Shown: positions 43,942 to 55,211 of the stretch, in pieces | How positions within the stretch are numbered: position 1 is the stretch's first letter | Layout: each line of letters starts with the position of its first letter | Assembly (NCBI GenBank): GCA_013423325.1 | Contig: BLJB01000237.1 | Location: forward strand, 1 to 64,000 | Length of the DNA stretch: 64,000 nucleotides | DNA from: Usnea hakonensis | Lineage: Eukaryota; Ascomycota; Lecanoromycetes; Lecanorales; Parmeliaceae | Direction of reading: 5' to 3' | Position numbers and translations under genes: made by a program | The notes under the pieces: model-generated | What the model was told of the DNA's origin: nothing | The model's input: only the letters and a program-made list of their open reading frames with translations | Database searches by the model: none

Positions 43942-46900
43942 ATGGTAATATCTACAATAGAAGAGGCGAGGGAGAGCAGTGGATGGGACATACCTGTCAC
44001 CATGGCAGAAGAAGATATGGAGAGCACTTCCGAGAGCGAATTCGACACAGCACCCCCGGTGCATCCGGTGCCGACAATGCAAGGCGCCTTTGAGGAATCT
44101 ATGAACGAGACCATGAATGATGACGAGCCAGAGGTGCCGGATCGATACTCAAAAGCAGACTCGGCGACAAGGCGGAGGATGTTGCTAGAACAGCAGGAAT
44201 ACGAGCGCACAGTTGCAGGACGGTGGAAGCAAAAACCTGGGGAAAAGTTCCATCCACTGTGGAAGCTTGTAGCTCAAATTTCGTTCGGTATGCATCTTCT
44301 GCAGCAGGGTTTGGCCAAGTCAGACGATGAGGTCCTCAAGATCCTACAAACACATGTCGATGAAGTGGACGGCTTCCTCGAGCGAACTACAGAGGACTTT
44401 GATCTGGCCCAAAACGACATCAATGAGCGCATACGATACCTCAAACTTCCACTGGAGCATGGTCAGGTCTTCGATCAGATGCTTGCAGATCGACCTTTTC
44501 GATTAGCAATCGTCGAAGGCAATGAGAAGATAGAACACATCATAGATCGCACGGCTGCAGCTATGAATGATGCTCTGAAAGACGTACAAAAGGGGCTAGA
44601 TGCGACAAGGGAGCTTGCAAAATATATGACAAGGGTCGACAAGCAATGGGAGGATCGGACAGAAGAACACGACTCGGTATACTTAGCCATGATTGGGAAC
44701 ACGGAGGGATGGACGAGGGCTTTTTTGACCTTACAGTCCAAAGGCGAGCATCTGCGAAAGGCTCTTGTCCAGCTGGGGACTATTGTTGCAGAGATGCAGA
44801 GAAGAGCAGGTGCAGCAAGTCGAAAGAACTTGGCAAGCTAATTTCCCCCAAGAATGTGCCTTCCTTGGCTAACAATGCCAGGTTCCTCCCTCAAGGCCGA
44901 TCAACGGTAGGTACAATGTCGAGCAACGCGCAGAGAGTCCGCAGTATACAACGACTCCTCCCAGGTCCCCGTTGAAGACGTTGCAGACTGCTCCTGATCC
45001 GGCTGCACGTACCGCCTCATCACAAAGATACATTAAAACCTCATTGAACGGGTCCACCTCGTCCTCTCCACGGACAGAACAGATACAAGTAGCGCTGGTC
45101 AGTCCAGCCCACAAGCGTGATCATGCGTCGAGCGGTAGGAGTCCCAATGCCGCCAGGCCATCCCGAAGTCCTGAGCCATCAAAGTCTGCGCGAGGTCAGC
45201 AACCAGGCTTCTCTACTAAGACTTCACACACGTCAAGACCCGTCCGAAGCCCTGAGCCAACAAAAACAGCGAGAAGTCCAGAACCGTTGAGGTCAGCAAA
45301 AAGCCTGGACCCGGTGAGAGCGGCTGGACATCGTGTTCCAGATTTGTCAACCAAAAGCTCACAAACGCTGAGACCTCTCAGAAGTCCAGAGCCAGCGAGG
45401 TCAGCACAGACTCCATCACCAGCGCCGTATGACAACTCGCAAAGCAAAAATGAAGAGACGGAGCCGCGTACCAAAAATTCGGATGCTATAGTACGCTTTA
45501 AAACTCCAGCTCAAGTGATGGCAGGTATGGCAGAAGTATCGAAGCCTCCGGTCCCAGAACGATCAGCTTCGAGAAGGAGATCAATCACTGAGCAGGCGCG
45601 TTCACTACTTCGCATGAAGACTTCGTTTCCTGGAAATGACGAGAACGCGCTGTCCAACACCAATTTGCCAATTCAGAGCCCTTCTGGCGAGCCTACCCCC
45701 ACAAATCGCCCATCCAGTCCTAGTGTTGCGCGTTCTCTTTCGTCTCGAAAAGCTCAAGCCATGAGCATGTCGACTTATTCCGCAAGTCCTACATCGCCGA
45801 TGAAAACCAGCGACTTTCCTCCCGACCGAAAAGAAAGTCCACTCTACACCAGAGCTGGGAAACATGTCCCGAGTCAGAGCTCCTATGAAGTACTGGCTTT
45901 TCCAGCACATTCTCGGACAACCTCTCTTGACCGTGCAATATCGATTGACTCGGCGCGGCCACCAGGGCATTCTCGCACGTCGTCATTGGACGGCCCCGCA
46001 TCAGTTACTCCATCTCAAGAGATAGAGCCACCCATTAGAACAGAGCTACCACCAATGGCTCGCTATGCTAAGCCTATTGCTGCACTCGATGACTCAGAAG
46101 GAAACGTAAATGTTGCGCATCCCTTACTCCAGAAGGCTAGGCACACTCGGTTTGCTGCTAGGAATGGGAGTGATCTTCCTCTCCGCCATTACAAAAGCCA
46201 TGACGCTTTCACGCACTCAAATCCTGATCTATCGCAACGGCGAGCGGATGATATGGTACCACCAAAACGATCAAGCTCTCTCCTCTACCAACCTAACGCC
46301 CGATCCTTCACACCTACATTTTCTGGCGCTCAGACCGCCATTAGCTCTCCATATCCCAACCGGGTATCGTCGTACGAGACCAAAAGATCTCCAACTCCCA
46401 ATCAAACCCACCAGAATGACTCAGCAGTTAGTCTGGTGAATCGCGCGCATGCCGCTCCCGCGGAGTCAGAATTGGGAATCCATCCAGCCCATCGGACTCC
46501 AGAACCTCCCTCGGCGTCGACCGCGGCCTCATCTCCTTCTATTTCTACAACATCTTCGAGAGTCGAGCTAGGTGCGACGCCACCTCCAATAACTACAGTG
46601 CGCTCGCCGAAAAGCAGTGATGCAACCATAAAGTCTCCAAAGGTCCCTCAGCCCTCTCGCTTTGCCCCAGGTGCTCCATCTCAATTGCAAAGCATCACCG
46701 CACCGACAAGCAACAATCATTCTCGAGAAGCCTCTAAAGACTACCCTCCCGAGTCCAATCCCAAATATAAGACCACCGCTACAAATAATACACCTTTTTA
46801 CTTGAACCCAGCCTCATCTCAAGCTCTGCTCGACTTTCTAGCTTCAACTCCTCCACCTTCTCCGCCACATCCAGGCACTAGAACAGAGCCAAATACTCCG

Positions 46901-47317
46901 GCATTAGCGTCGACCGGTACTTTCTTCAACCGACCCTTTATGGTCCCGGAAGACCGTCGAGGCGAGTCCAGTCCCCCTCCACCCTTTGCCGTCGGAAGGG
47001 GAGGAGAAAGCACCGACGCCATTCCAAGAGCCAAGACCGGCGATGGCACTACACGGGAGAAGAAAGGATGGAAGAAACTCTTTGGGGGAGGAGGTGCCAA
47101 ACCGGAGAAGCCGGTGAACGGAGTGAATGGCCGGAAGGAAATGAAGCAGAAGAAGAAGAAAGATGTTCGAAAGAACGTCGAGTTGAGCCAAGTCTATGGC
47201 GTCGGGACGGGTGCGCAAAGCGTGGACGGTAGGATCGGGGAGGGGGGGAGGGATGGCTATATGGGGTTGGGAAAGGACGGGGAGTGGATAACGAGGAAGA
47301 ACTTTGTGAAGACGTAA
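43942..47317 (+). CDS. Large protein with N-terminal coiled-coil domain and long disordered tail, unknown function
   Basis: Two long frames are best joined by a 49-nt intron, 44833-44881, with a GC donor (GCAAGC), a GGCTAACAA branch site and a CCAG acceptor; both exons are multiples of three, giving 1108 residues. ATG at 43942; a second in-frame ATG (MAEEDMES) 20 codons later could be used. Residues 60-297 are helical with charged heptads (WKQKPGEKFHPLWKLVAQIS, then long helices), a domain I recall from uncharacterised ascomycete proteins. The remaining 800 residues are Ser/Pro/Thr/Arg-rich. They include RSPEP units near 390-480, the repeated HSRT(T/S)SLD near 650, and a lysine-rich block near 1040-1070. 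Many SP and RxxS sites suggest phosphorylation and a scaffold role, which is inference. If the GC donor is not used, two separate genes would result. Confidence 0.78.
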
Positions 47318-47778
47318 TTATTTTTGGTAGGGGGGGTTGGATCGATTTGATTTAAAAGATACCACTACTTGTAATAATAGACCTTGTGTCGTCGGTAGCG
47401 TTGATGAGATTTATGAGCGAGCAGAATTCAATGACACGGACATTGTCTTTTGTGTGTACGAGTACCCTTGTTCTACTTATGATGTGGTCGATAAGTAGAT
47501 AGGTTCGGCTTTCACAGGAGCCGTCGAGCTTGCAAAAGGAGGGAAACGCCATATCGGGTTTCCACTCAAAGACATTCAGGAAATGGGGGGAATCTCACTC
47601 ATTTCTATGACTTGGGACTACACATGCTATATCTCCCCTCAAAAGTCCTAGATCTCCAGCACCTACTCTCTTCAACGAGCCAACACTCACCACCCTACTC
47701 CTCACGCTCACTCGCACTGATACAATACTCAATCCCAACCGGCCTTACCTTACATCCCATTCATCAAATATCTTACGA
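47318..47778. other. Intergenic, nothing recognised
   Basis: The 3' region of the preceding gene. The frame 47352-47552 (-) has no motif. Confidence 0.5.
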
Positions 47779-48012
47779 CTAAAGATCTTTGACTATCCCA
47801 AATCTCCATACCAGAATCGGACGCGACATCGTGCCTCCCAAGCCTATGACGATACTCCCTTTTCGGCTGAGGGCTAAAATGGATGGGTCTTCGTTCGGTC
47901 CGTCTGCAGTTATTGATGATATTCGGTAGGCTTCTGCGATGGGGTTTTGAGAGCGAGCACTAGGTTCACTGGTTGTGTTGTTGTGTTGGTATGCCACGCT
48001 GTTTTTGTCCAT
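47779..48012 (-). CDS. Possible 77-residue protein, unknown
   Basis: ATG at 48012, TAG at 47779-47781. The N-terminal half is polar (Gln, Asn, Ser), with the segment NPIAEAYRISS, followed by LALSRKGSIVIGLGG. Short fungal proteins with an N-P-I-A-x-A start are familiar to me but have no assigned role, and the match is loose. There is no signal peptide. It could be a chance frame. Confidence 0.35.
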   Translation of the reverse strand: MDKNSVAYQHNNTTSEPSARSQNPIAEAYRISSITADGPNEDPSILALSRKGSIVIGLGGTMSRPILVWRFGIVKDL

Positions 48013-48756
48013 GTATTAGATAGTCACAATGGATAAGCCAGGGAGATTGGGATTAGCCGTTCAGTATTTCAAAGGGACTTCCTCCTCCCTTCTTACCAGG
48101 TCTTTCCACGAAAAGAACATGGAAGCAAGGATTCCGAGAAAAGGGCAACAGTATAAGGCGTTGTCCTCTCGGTCACACAGACTCTTGACATTATGAAACT
48201 TGATGCAGCCTGTCATAGAGAGAGGTATGGAAGGTGGAGCGCTAGAGAAAATGTTTGGGGTTGTCTGTATCGCCTGACATTTTCGTTTGGCTCACGGATT
48301 ATAATCTTTTCATTCCTTTGGCAAAGTTGAATGGAAAGGCTTCTACAAACATCGCTGAGATCCAGCATCCATGTAGAGTCAGCAAGAGCCCAGACTCTCG
48401 CTTTTTCGGGATAGTATCTTTGTGAGCCAACATTCTGCAAACGCTCCTCAAAGCGGGTCAATCACTGACAGATTGTGCACTGATAGGGCGGACAAAGAAT
48501 AAGACCATTCTTCGTTCTTTCCAGAACCTGTCATGGTATCTTTGTGTAAGTCATGGGACAAAGAAAGACGCATGCGGTGGGCCAAGGGACTTCCTTGTTG
48601 GAAGATGAGACCGCTGTGATTGCTAACAGTATCCTTTCGAACATGTGTGATAGAGTGTGTTTCTACTTTGCCAGTCAGTCGCCTTATAAGTCCCCATTTC
48701 CCAACATATCCTAGGGATCAAAGCGTTTGGTTTGCAGAAAAGTCATCGTTAGCACA
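48013..48756. other. Intergenic, 0.7 kb
   Basis: No supported gene. Frame 48213-48461 (-) has no motif. The right end is the probable promoter of the gene at 48757. Confidence 0.5.
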
Positions 48757-49413
48757 ATGTCATTCATAACACTCCTTAAGCGCGGCCCCTCTGCACTGCA
48801 TTCTGTCTTCCAGTGTATGCACTTCTCGTCTAAGAAGCGAATCCCAGCATGGCCTGATCAGCAGAAACGGAAGCTCACGAAAGAAGATCTCGCGGTTGGC
48901 ATGATCATCCGTGCCCCTTTCCACGAAGAAGACGCAAGGGAAGGTGGAAGAGTCAATGAAAAATGTCCTTATATCACTCGGTCGTCGTTCGGACAGATTC
49001 ACACAAAAGTTCGGCCCTTCATCGTGGTCGCCTTGCTCAACAGCCACTACTTGGCTGTCCCGTTATACACTCACAACGGAAGGGGCATTGGAAAGAAGGA
49101 CCCGAACGAGTACATATACGTACACGACAAGGTGCGCGCTGAGACTGGAGTCTCCTGCCCCCCACACCCTAACAAGGATGGCTGGGAGGCTCTTTCTGCT
49201 GTCATCAATCGCCACGATACAAATGTCCCTGCGTATGAGCCCATGAGTTGCGCTCACTTCGCTTATTTAGTCCCTCGCAAGTATGGCCTCCCGGTCAGCT
49301 TGGAAGGGAATCTGGAGAAGTCGTCTATGATCCGGTTAATGGCACTCTGCTCGAGCAAAGTGGATTTCCTACAGGAAGTGAGAGAGCTGGCTGTCCGAGA
49401 GGAGAGCACGTAG
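48757..49413 (+). CDS. DUF6590-like fungal protein
   Basis: A 218-residue frame from ATG 48757. An upstream frame extension to 48727 has only a TTG. The core is a beta-rich segment, LAVGMIIRAPFHEED, then RPFIVVALLNSHYLAVPLYTHNGRG, an order found in the fungal DUF6590 domain, where a strand pair is followed by a Y/T-GGRG turn. This assignment rests on memory of the pattern. The C-terminal 45 residues form helices (MIRLMALCSSKVDFLQEVREL). No signal peptide or membrane helix is seen; the first 25 residues are basic and could target mitochondria. No nucleic-acid or catalytic motif is visible. Confidence 0.72.
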   Translation: MSFITLLKRGPSALHSVFQCMHFSSKKRIPAWPDQQKRKLTKEDLAVGMIIRAPFHEEDAREGGRVNEKCPYITRSSFGQIHTKVRPFIVVALLNSHYLAVPLYTHNGRGIGKKDPNEYIYVHDKVRAETGVSCPPHPNKDGWEALSAVINRHDTNVPAYEPMSCAHFAYLVPRKYGLPVSLEGNLEKSSMIRLMALCSSKVDFLQEVRELAVREEST

Positions 49414-49997
49414 CGTTTAGATCTTTAGATGATATCTGAGACTGGGCTTTGCTTAGCGGGAAAGCGAGTCTTGTTGAAAAAAGACCAATCATTGACTCCC
49501 AATGCAATTCTTTCTCCCTACTTTGCCTGACATTGCATCTTTGATCGCTAGTGTGATGTTGGAAGAAATTATCGAAGGTAGTATGTAAAGGTCTTGGACT
49601 TCGTAGATTTGTTTCCGCTGCACGACCTCATCACTGTAAAGCGTTCTCACTGCGTGTAAAAGCCTCGCGACAACATTAATCAATCCAGCATAGAGCAGAG
49701 CTTGTTGAGAAAACCACGACGTGTGTTGTTAGGGAAGACAGCGGAAGTGGAGATGCGGCGCCCAAGAGATGAGCCTAAGGTTAAGCCACAACATACTTCC
49801 TTAGTTCGGTACTCATACGCGTAGCCCGGTACCCAGCCCCTAGAACCACCTAAAGAGGTACCTAACTTGAGGCGCTAATGAACACTACACTCATCAGATT
49901 TTCCAATCTTAAAATTTTCTGTTCTCTGCGAAACCTTTGTTGATAAGATCAATTACCATATACAATCGACCTTATACTGCTCGAATTAGAACTCGAG
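49414..49997. other. Intergenic, promoter of homoserine kinase
   Basis: No gene seen. Contains GAGGTACCTAAC at 49856-49867. Confidence 0.5.
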
Positions 49998-51275
49998 ATG
50001 AAAAGGATTAGAGTACCTGCTTCCAGCGCGGTCAGTGCATTGCGCGTCTCAAATTCATTCGAAAATATCATTACGGATTCTGCTTCAGAATAACGACGCT
50101 GACTATGAAGATCACCTTAGAATTTAGGACCTGGGTTTGATATCTTTGGTCTTGCCCTTAAGTCGATACTGTCGGATTCTCAAAAATCTAGCATCTTTCT
50201 CGAACTCCGAATAGAAGAGCTACCTCAAGGGACCTCGGTTCCATTTAATTGCGAGATTCAGTGCGAAGGCGAGGGATCAGAGACTCTTAGTCGCATTGTA
50301 GACGAGAAGTACGTTGTCAAATATATCAATAATACTGCGTCGAGCTGATTCTCCCAGCTTGGTCACCAAAGTCAGTCTGTACCTTCTCCGTTGTCATGGC
50401 ATTCACGGCTTTAAGGTGAGCCTCATCATCTTCCCTCTGCTTCCCCGTCTAGCCGCCTAATTGCCATCAAGGAACCTACGAGAGTGCGTATATGCAACGG
50501 AATTAGTCTATCACGAGGTTTAGGTTCATCGGCTGCAGCCGTTGTTGCTGGTGTCATGCTGGGCAACGAAGTAGGCCAGCTAAATTTGTCTAAGGAGAGG
50601 ATGTTCGATTACTGTTTGATGGTTGAGCGTCACCCCGATAACGTCGGCGCCGCGTTGTTCGGTGGTTTCGTCGGAACGTTCATGAAGACACTTTCTGCGG
50701 TAGATACAGCTCGTATAGAGATACCGCTGAGTGAGATCTTACCCGAGCTTTCCGGACGCGTTGATATAGGCCATTTGCCTGTTCATCAGCCGCCGATGGC
50801 CATCGGGACCTATCATCAATTTCAATTCAATACGGCTATAAAGGCCGTAATCGTCATTCCGGACTACAAGGTAGATACAGCAGAGGCCAGACGGCGGCTA
50901 CCAGAGGAGTACACCCGTAGTGACGCCATATTCAACGCTCAGCGTTGCTCCTTGCTCCCCGTTCTTTTGGGCGAGAACCCTCCAAATGCAGCCAAGATTT
51001 CAGAAGTGATGAAGGATCGCCTCCATCAACCATACCGAGAGGCATTGATTCCAGGCCTCAAGACGGTCTTAAAGGAAATTACACAAGACGTACACCCCGG
51101 GCTTCTCGGAATCTGTTTAAGCGGCGCAGGCCCAAGCGTTCTAGCTCTTGCAACATCGAACTTCGAAACCATAGCTACAGAAATGATTGCAATATTATCA
51201 GAAGCTCGAAAAGTGCATTACGACTGGCAAATTCTTGAGCTGGCTCCGGATGGGGCTACCATTGATCATGTATGA
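49998..51275 (+). CDS. thr1: Homoserine kinase (GHMP family)
   Basis: Four exons: 49998-50030, 50121-50308, 50358-50415 and 50472-51275; 1083 nt, 360 residues, all phases consistent. Joining exons 1 and 2 restores PASSANLGPGFDIFGLAL, the N-terminal motif of homoserine kinases; exon 3 gives NLVTKVSLYLLRCHG. Exon 4 carries the GHMP ATP-binding loop LSRGLGSSAAAVVAG, then VERHPDNVGAALFGGFVGT and the C-terminal LSGAGPSVLAL. It phosphorylates L-homoserine with ATP to O-phosphohomoserine, the step before threonine synthase. Length is like yeast THR1 (357). An annotation of the long last frame alone would miss the first 93 residues and the substrate-binding motif. Confidence 0.95.
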
Positions 51276-51769
51276 GATGCTGGTGGCTATGAATGTCGGC
51301 AACATGGCACCAGATCTGGCTTCTTCAAGAAGCTCCCCGATTTTTCGGCTTCATCCTAGTCACCTGGGAGTAGCATTGGAGAATTTGGCGCGGCTGGACG
51401 ACATGAACGAGCGATTCTTGTCCGAGGGATAATCTTGCGTGCGCTGAAGAAAGTCTGATCTGGGTCGAGAATATTGCTCTAGCGTTGCCTTTCGCATCAC
51501 CTCAAGAGACATAGTGTTCTTGTGTTGATGTCGAGGCACGACGGACAAGTCATCTAGGCCGTCCAGAATTTGGCACGTCTACCACCTCGCGATGAAACCG
51601 TATCGCAAAGAGCACCGCACCTACTACTATTTCAGCTCACTTTCGGTGGTACGGAATCCGGCGTATCCCAGTCAGAGCCCTGTATAGATCTGTTAGAGAG
51701 GCCTCAAGATTGTTTCTTCAATCCAAAGAACTATGCAGACGCTGGTGGACGGCATGCTTGGGGTGGGTG
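51276..51769. other. Intergenic, nothing recognised
   Basis: Frames 51187-51432 (+), 51360-51548 (-) and 51570-52004 (+) have no motifs. Confidence 0.45.
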
Positions 51770-52414
51770 TCATGCCCTTGAAGAGGTGCTGGAAGCGTTC
51801 GATGCCGCTAGGTTGAGCCGAAGATTGCAGATACTTGAAGTGAAGTCGCCTCCATCTGAACGCTGTTCGTCTCCTGCCCTTTTGATCCAGCATCCTCTCC
51901 TCTCGGATTCGTGTCCCGCCCTTTTTAATCCGCTAGCTGCACGGTTCTTCTGCTTTCCATTGTCTACAATGCCCTTGGCGACATGGATCAATCCGGGCTT
52001 GTGATCAGAGGCCGATTTCAAGTGGAAAGGGAGCTGAAATAGCTTAAATGGTAGCACATGGGTCCATGCATTTCTTCTCGAGCTCTTCTTGGACCGACGA
52101 CGAGCATTATACTTCTCCTCATTCCACATGCGTCTGTAAAGCTTGACTGTCGGATGTGACAAGCCGCTTTTGATCTCGATGTCTGCGCTTCTGTCGCCCT
52201 CGTCCATGTATGCGAAGATTCTTCTCTTCACTGAATCTCGAAGCAAAGACGTTCGAAGAGATAATTCTTTCGGACCTGGTGGAAATTTGGTGTTAGAATC
52301 GTGATCTCTACTGCAGCTCTCCTTTGCTGAGTGCTCAAGGACTTTGCTCTTCCGAGAGTGGGTACAGGACGATTCCATGGGAAAAGGCGGCGAGGAGAAA
52401 GAGAGGGTAAGCAT
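51770..52414 (-). CDS. Hypothetical basic protein with helix-turn-helix-like segment
   Basis: A 214-residue frame, ATG 52414. Residues about 58-98 read as a compact tri-helical HTH: RDSVKRRIFAYMDEGDRSAD, then IEIKSGLSHPTVKLYRRMW. The pattern (helix, acidic turn, helix, S-x-x-T-V-x-x-Y recognition helix) resembles transposase- or resolvase-type HTH units that also occur in small ascomycete proteins. A strongly basic stretch follows (NARRRSKKSSRR). The C-terminal 70 residues look less protein-like, so a splice or an earlier end may exist. A derived transposon remnant or a DNA-binding protein are both possible. Confidence 0.5.
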   Translation of the reverse strand: MLTLSFSSPPFPMESSCTHSRKSKVLEHSAKESCSRDHDSNTKFPPGPKELSLRTSLLRDSVKRRIFAYMDEGDRSADIEIKSGLSHPTVKLYRRMWNEEKYNARRRSKKSSRRNAWTHVLPFKLFQLPFHLKSASDHKPGLIHVAKGIVDNGKQKNRAASGLKRAGHESERRGCWIKRAGDEQRSDGGDFTSSICNLRLNLAASNASSTSSRA

Positions 52415-52799
52415 ATTAAGCTATGAGGAAGGTGACATCGATCGAGTAGGGCGGCGCTGAGGATGAATTTCCAAATCCAGCGCCGACTTAACTTAATCTA
52501 AGTATAACACAGGGGCACTTACAAAGCGCTTTGACCCCGACTCCTGCTGAGTTATTGAAGGAAATGATGATGTTTCAAAGAAATGTAAGTTTTCAAAAAG
52601 AGACAACTGTAATGCAGTTTCAGGGATAAGTCCAGGGGTATTAGCATATTGCCGGTATGCAACTAGCGAAAAGTTGCTCATCGCACCGGAATCCTCCGGC
52701 ATGGGTGCAATGCGAGCTATCTACTGGCCGGCAGTCCGTGGGAGCTGATAGATATGCCGAAGCTGTCTTCTTAGAGCCACTATATTCTTTCATCACATT
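52415..52799. other. Intergenic, nothing recognised
   Basis: Frame 52493-52702 (-) has no motif. Confidence 0.45.
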
Positions 52800-53383
52800 T
52801 TATGGAATCGAACAAATGTACGCCTCCGCCAACCTCAGCGACCCAACATTTCCCTCTCCCTCCCTCAGCAGTGAAAATGTCGCCTCCCTGTGCCTCCTCC
52901 CATAAATCTTCACCCCGTCAATCATATACAACTCCAATCCTTCTATCAAACTGCGGAACTGACCCAGTGTCACTTGCGTCAGTGGTTCTATGTCGAACAC
53001 AATGTCTTCGTTTGTCCAGAGATGGTATTCGTCAAAGGGTGTCGGGGCGTCGACACCGCTGTCATTGATCAGCGTCTGGATGTCGATTTGAACTTTGTGG
53101 AGGAGTTCATGGAGCTCGGTTATGTTGAGCACAGGACCGAAGTCTGCAAAGCGGAGGATGAGGTTCGTGTAGGGGATTGAGAGGGTGTCGGAGCTGGTCG
53201 GGAGGAAATCATTTTAGGTTTTATACTTTGGTGTTGTGGCGGGCCTTACGTTGGTTTTGAGAGGTTCGAGATACCCGTGTCTTGGGTGAGGGAGAGAGAA
53301 GGGTTGACCAAGATTAAGCTGGGTAGGGAGGAAGCGGTGTGTGATTGAAGGAAGAAAGCAAGAAAGATGAAAAGGAATTGCAT
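52800..53383 (-). CDS. Small secreted protein, 175 residues
   Basis: Two exons, 53250-53383 and 52800-53193 (56-nt intron GTAAGG...GACCAG, phase 2; 528 nt). Exon 1 supplies a signal peptide: MQFLFIFLAFFLQ then SHTASS before LPSLILVNPS. Exon 2 encodes LSIPYTNLILRFADFGPVLN, a helical stretch LHELLHKVQIDIQTL, then DIVFDIEPLTQVTLGQFRSL with beta strands, an arrangement I recall from secreted ascomycete proteins of unknown function. There is only one Cys (near the end), so it is not a disulfide-rich effector. No catalytic motif is seen. The first exon does not appear as a separate long frame, and an annotation of exon 2 alone would miss that the protein is exported. Confidence 0.75.
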
Positions 53384-53766
53384 TTGGGGAGGTATTTCAA
53401 AAATTGTCCCAGACAATCAAAATTGAACAGAGTCGGGCAACGTCAGAGGTTAAGAAAATATTTACACTTTGGTATCTCAGTCGTACGCCCGTGCCTGGAT
53501 ACTCCGAACTCGCGACACGCGAAACCCGCATATACAACTCGGACGCCAATTGAAATCGACAAGCTTCGCCATCGCGGGAAGCTGACCGGTCCTCCAAAAA
53601 GTCCCTCGCAATGGCCGCCAAGCCGGAAACCCATCCAACTCCCTGAACTCCAAAGTGGTTTTGCAAATCCCGATCCCTCACGGTTAGACAACAGGAGCTT
53701 GTATGCAGGCGTGCTGGCTTCATAACAAGCTTTTGATGAAACCGCTCAATGGCACGCCACTGATTC
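53384..53766. other. Intergenic, nothing recognised
   Basis: Frames 53345-53725 (+), 53397-53798 (-) and 53443-53691 (-) overlap without motifs. Confidence 0.45.
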
Positions 53767-54084
53767 TCATGCTGCCTTTGCGCCGACAAAGAAACCACTC
53801 CCTAGCATCTCGACCGGAGGAGGCGTGACGACTACCTCATCGACAGTCACAGTTGGCGCTTTCTTGTCGTCATCGACATGATGCTGGAAAGATGATGCCT
53901 GCAGTTGTGGTGTGCCGACGGCATCTTCTCCGTTTTCCGATGAGACCAGCGAGTCGTCGTCGAAGTCGGTGCCGAGAGTGGTTACGAAAGAGACCTTTTG
54001 AGATCTCAGGGCAACGGTGGCTACGGCGGCGGCGCCTGCCATTACGAAGATATCGGTCGCGGCGGTGAGGATGATGGACGACAT
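53767..54084 (-). CDS. Hypothetical 105-residue protein with N-terminal hydrophobic segment
   Basis: ATG 54084. Residues 3-25 (IILTAATDIFVMAGAAAVATVAL) form a membrane helix or signal anchor; the rest is acidic and polar (TDFDDDSLVSSENGED) with PTVTVDEVVVTPPP. It has no Cys. The composition is that of a plausible tail-facing single-pass protein, but no family is recognised and it may be spurious. Confidence 0.45.
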   Translation of the reverse strand: MSSIILTAATDIFVMAGAAAVATVALRSQKVSFVTTLGTDFDDDSLVSSENGEDAVGTPQLQASSFQHHVDDDKKAPTVTVDEVVVTPPPVEMLGSGFFVGAKAA

Positions 54085-55211
54085 GATGGTGGTTGGCAGA
54101 GGATTTGAGATTGATGCGCTTTGCTGTGCTCAGGCTGGGAGTGGGGGTGACTTTTTTTTATCAAATGCTGGTTGAAGATTGGTACAGTGTAGCTATGTTT
54201 CAACGGGATGCAAGATCTGGCGGGGAATTTTCGCTTGTTATGTATCTCAAGAGTGGAGGCCAGACCTGGGGGATCAGCGCCACATGGCACTTGCCTTATG
54301 CAGCCTATCATGCAGGCGTTGGACAAGTGCCACACAAGTGCATATTTAACGACACAGACCGCCAAGGAACCAGACCATCGATTCTTGCAGCGTTGGGTAC
54401 GGAGTACGGTCCGTGGCTTTCGGCCATAGCAGCATTGGAATACCAGGATGGCTATGGTCGGATCTTGACCTTTTGAATGTTCACTAATACTTATGGTGAT
54501 TTTTCTTGGCTCGCTAGTCTCTTCGCTGAGGCTTGGGTCCAGAGCTTTGGGACGAAGACGCACACATTTCACGTTGTACTCTAAATGTACTGCCAATAAT
54601 CGCACGCGAGGCGTAGGACGCTACATAGGTCCTGTCATGCTAGCGACAAAGACGCTTTAATGAGTAGCTAGACAACTTCAAGTTCGTCGGCAGCTTCTCT
54701 TTTCATTCTTGTTTATGATATCGGGGACTTTAACATCGGAGTGCCACAGTTGGAATGATGGCGAATATGTGGACGGAAAGTGAAAACGTGACGGACGTTC
54801 TTGTTCCGAGATGCTCTGTGGGTGTGGCATACCTTGCTATTTTCAATCTGAGGTTAGGGTCATTGTGTCTGCAGTAGCTTCACGGCTTAATCCGATGAGG
54901 ATGCAAGGATCAAGGCCGAAGAATGTTCTGCAAAAATCAGTGTAGCGAGAATCCGTTGACCGGACGATTACCGATCCAGCCACATCGTATTCGGCAGGCA
55001 TCTGTCATGTGGGTGGCCATTGAGGAGGAATATGGTAAGGCAATAACAGTGAGGGGTTCGGAGCTTCTAAATGCAGATCACAGCCTTAGTGTTCTCTTGC
55101 TCGATGGTGTGTGGATGTTATGAACCGGACACCCTTGCCTGACCAAGCTGTTCAGTTAGATAATACAAGCATTATAGTACAGCTTCCGCTTGCTCGCATC
55201 CTCGAAGTCAC
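54085..55211. other. Intergenic, 1.1 kb
   Basis: No supported gene. Long frames on both strands at 54042-54605 and 54093-54476 have no recognisable features. The right end carries the PUP1 3' UTR. Confidence 0.45.

Noticed and set aside
54042..54605. 187-codon minus frame and overlapping + frame 54093-54476
   Set aside because: Neither has domain features; both have random-like composition.
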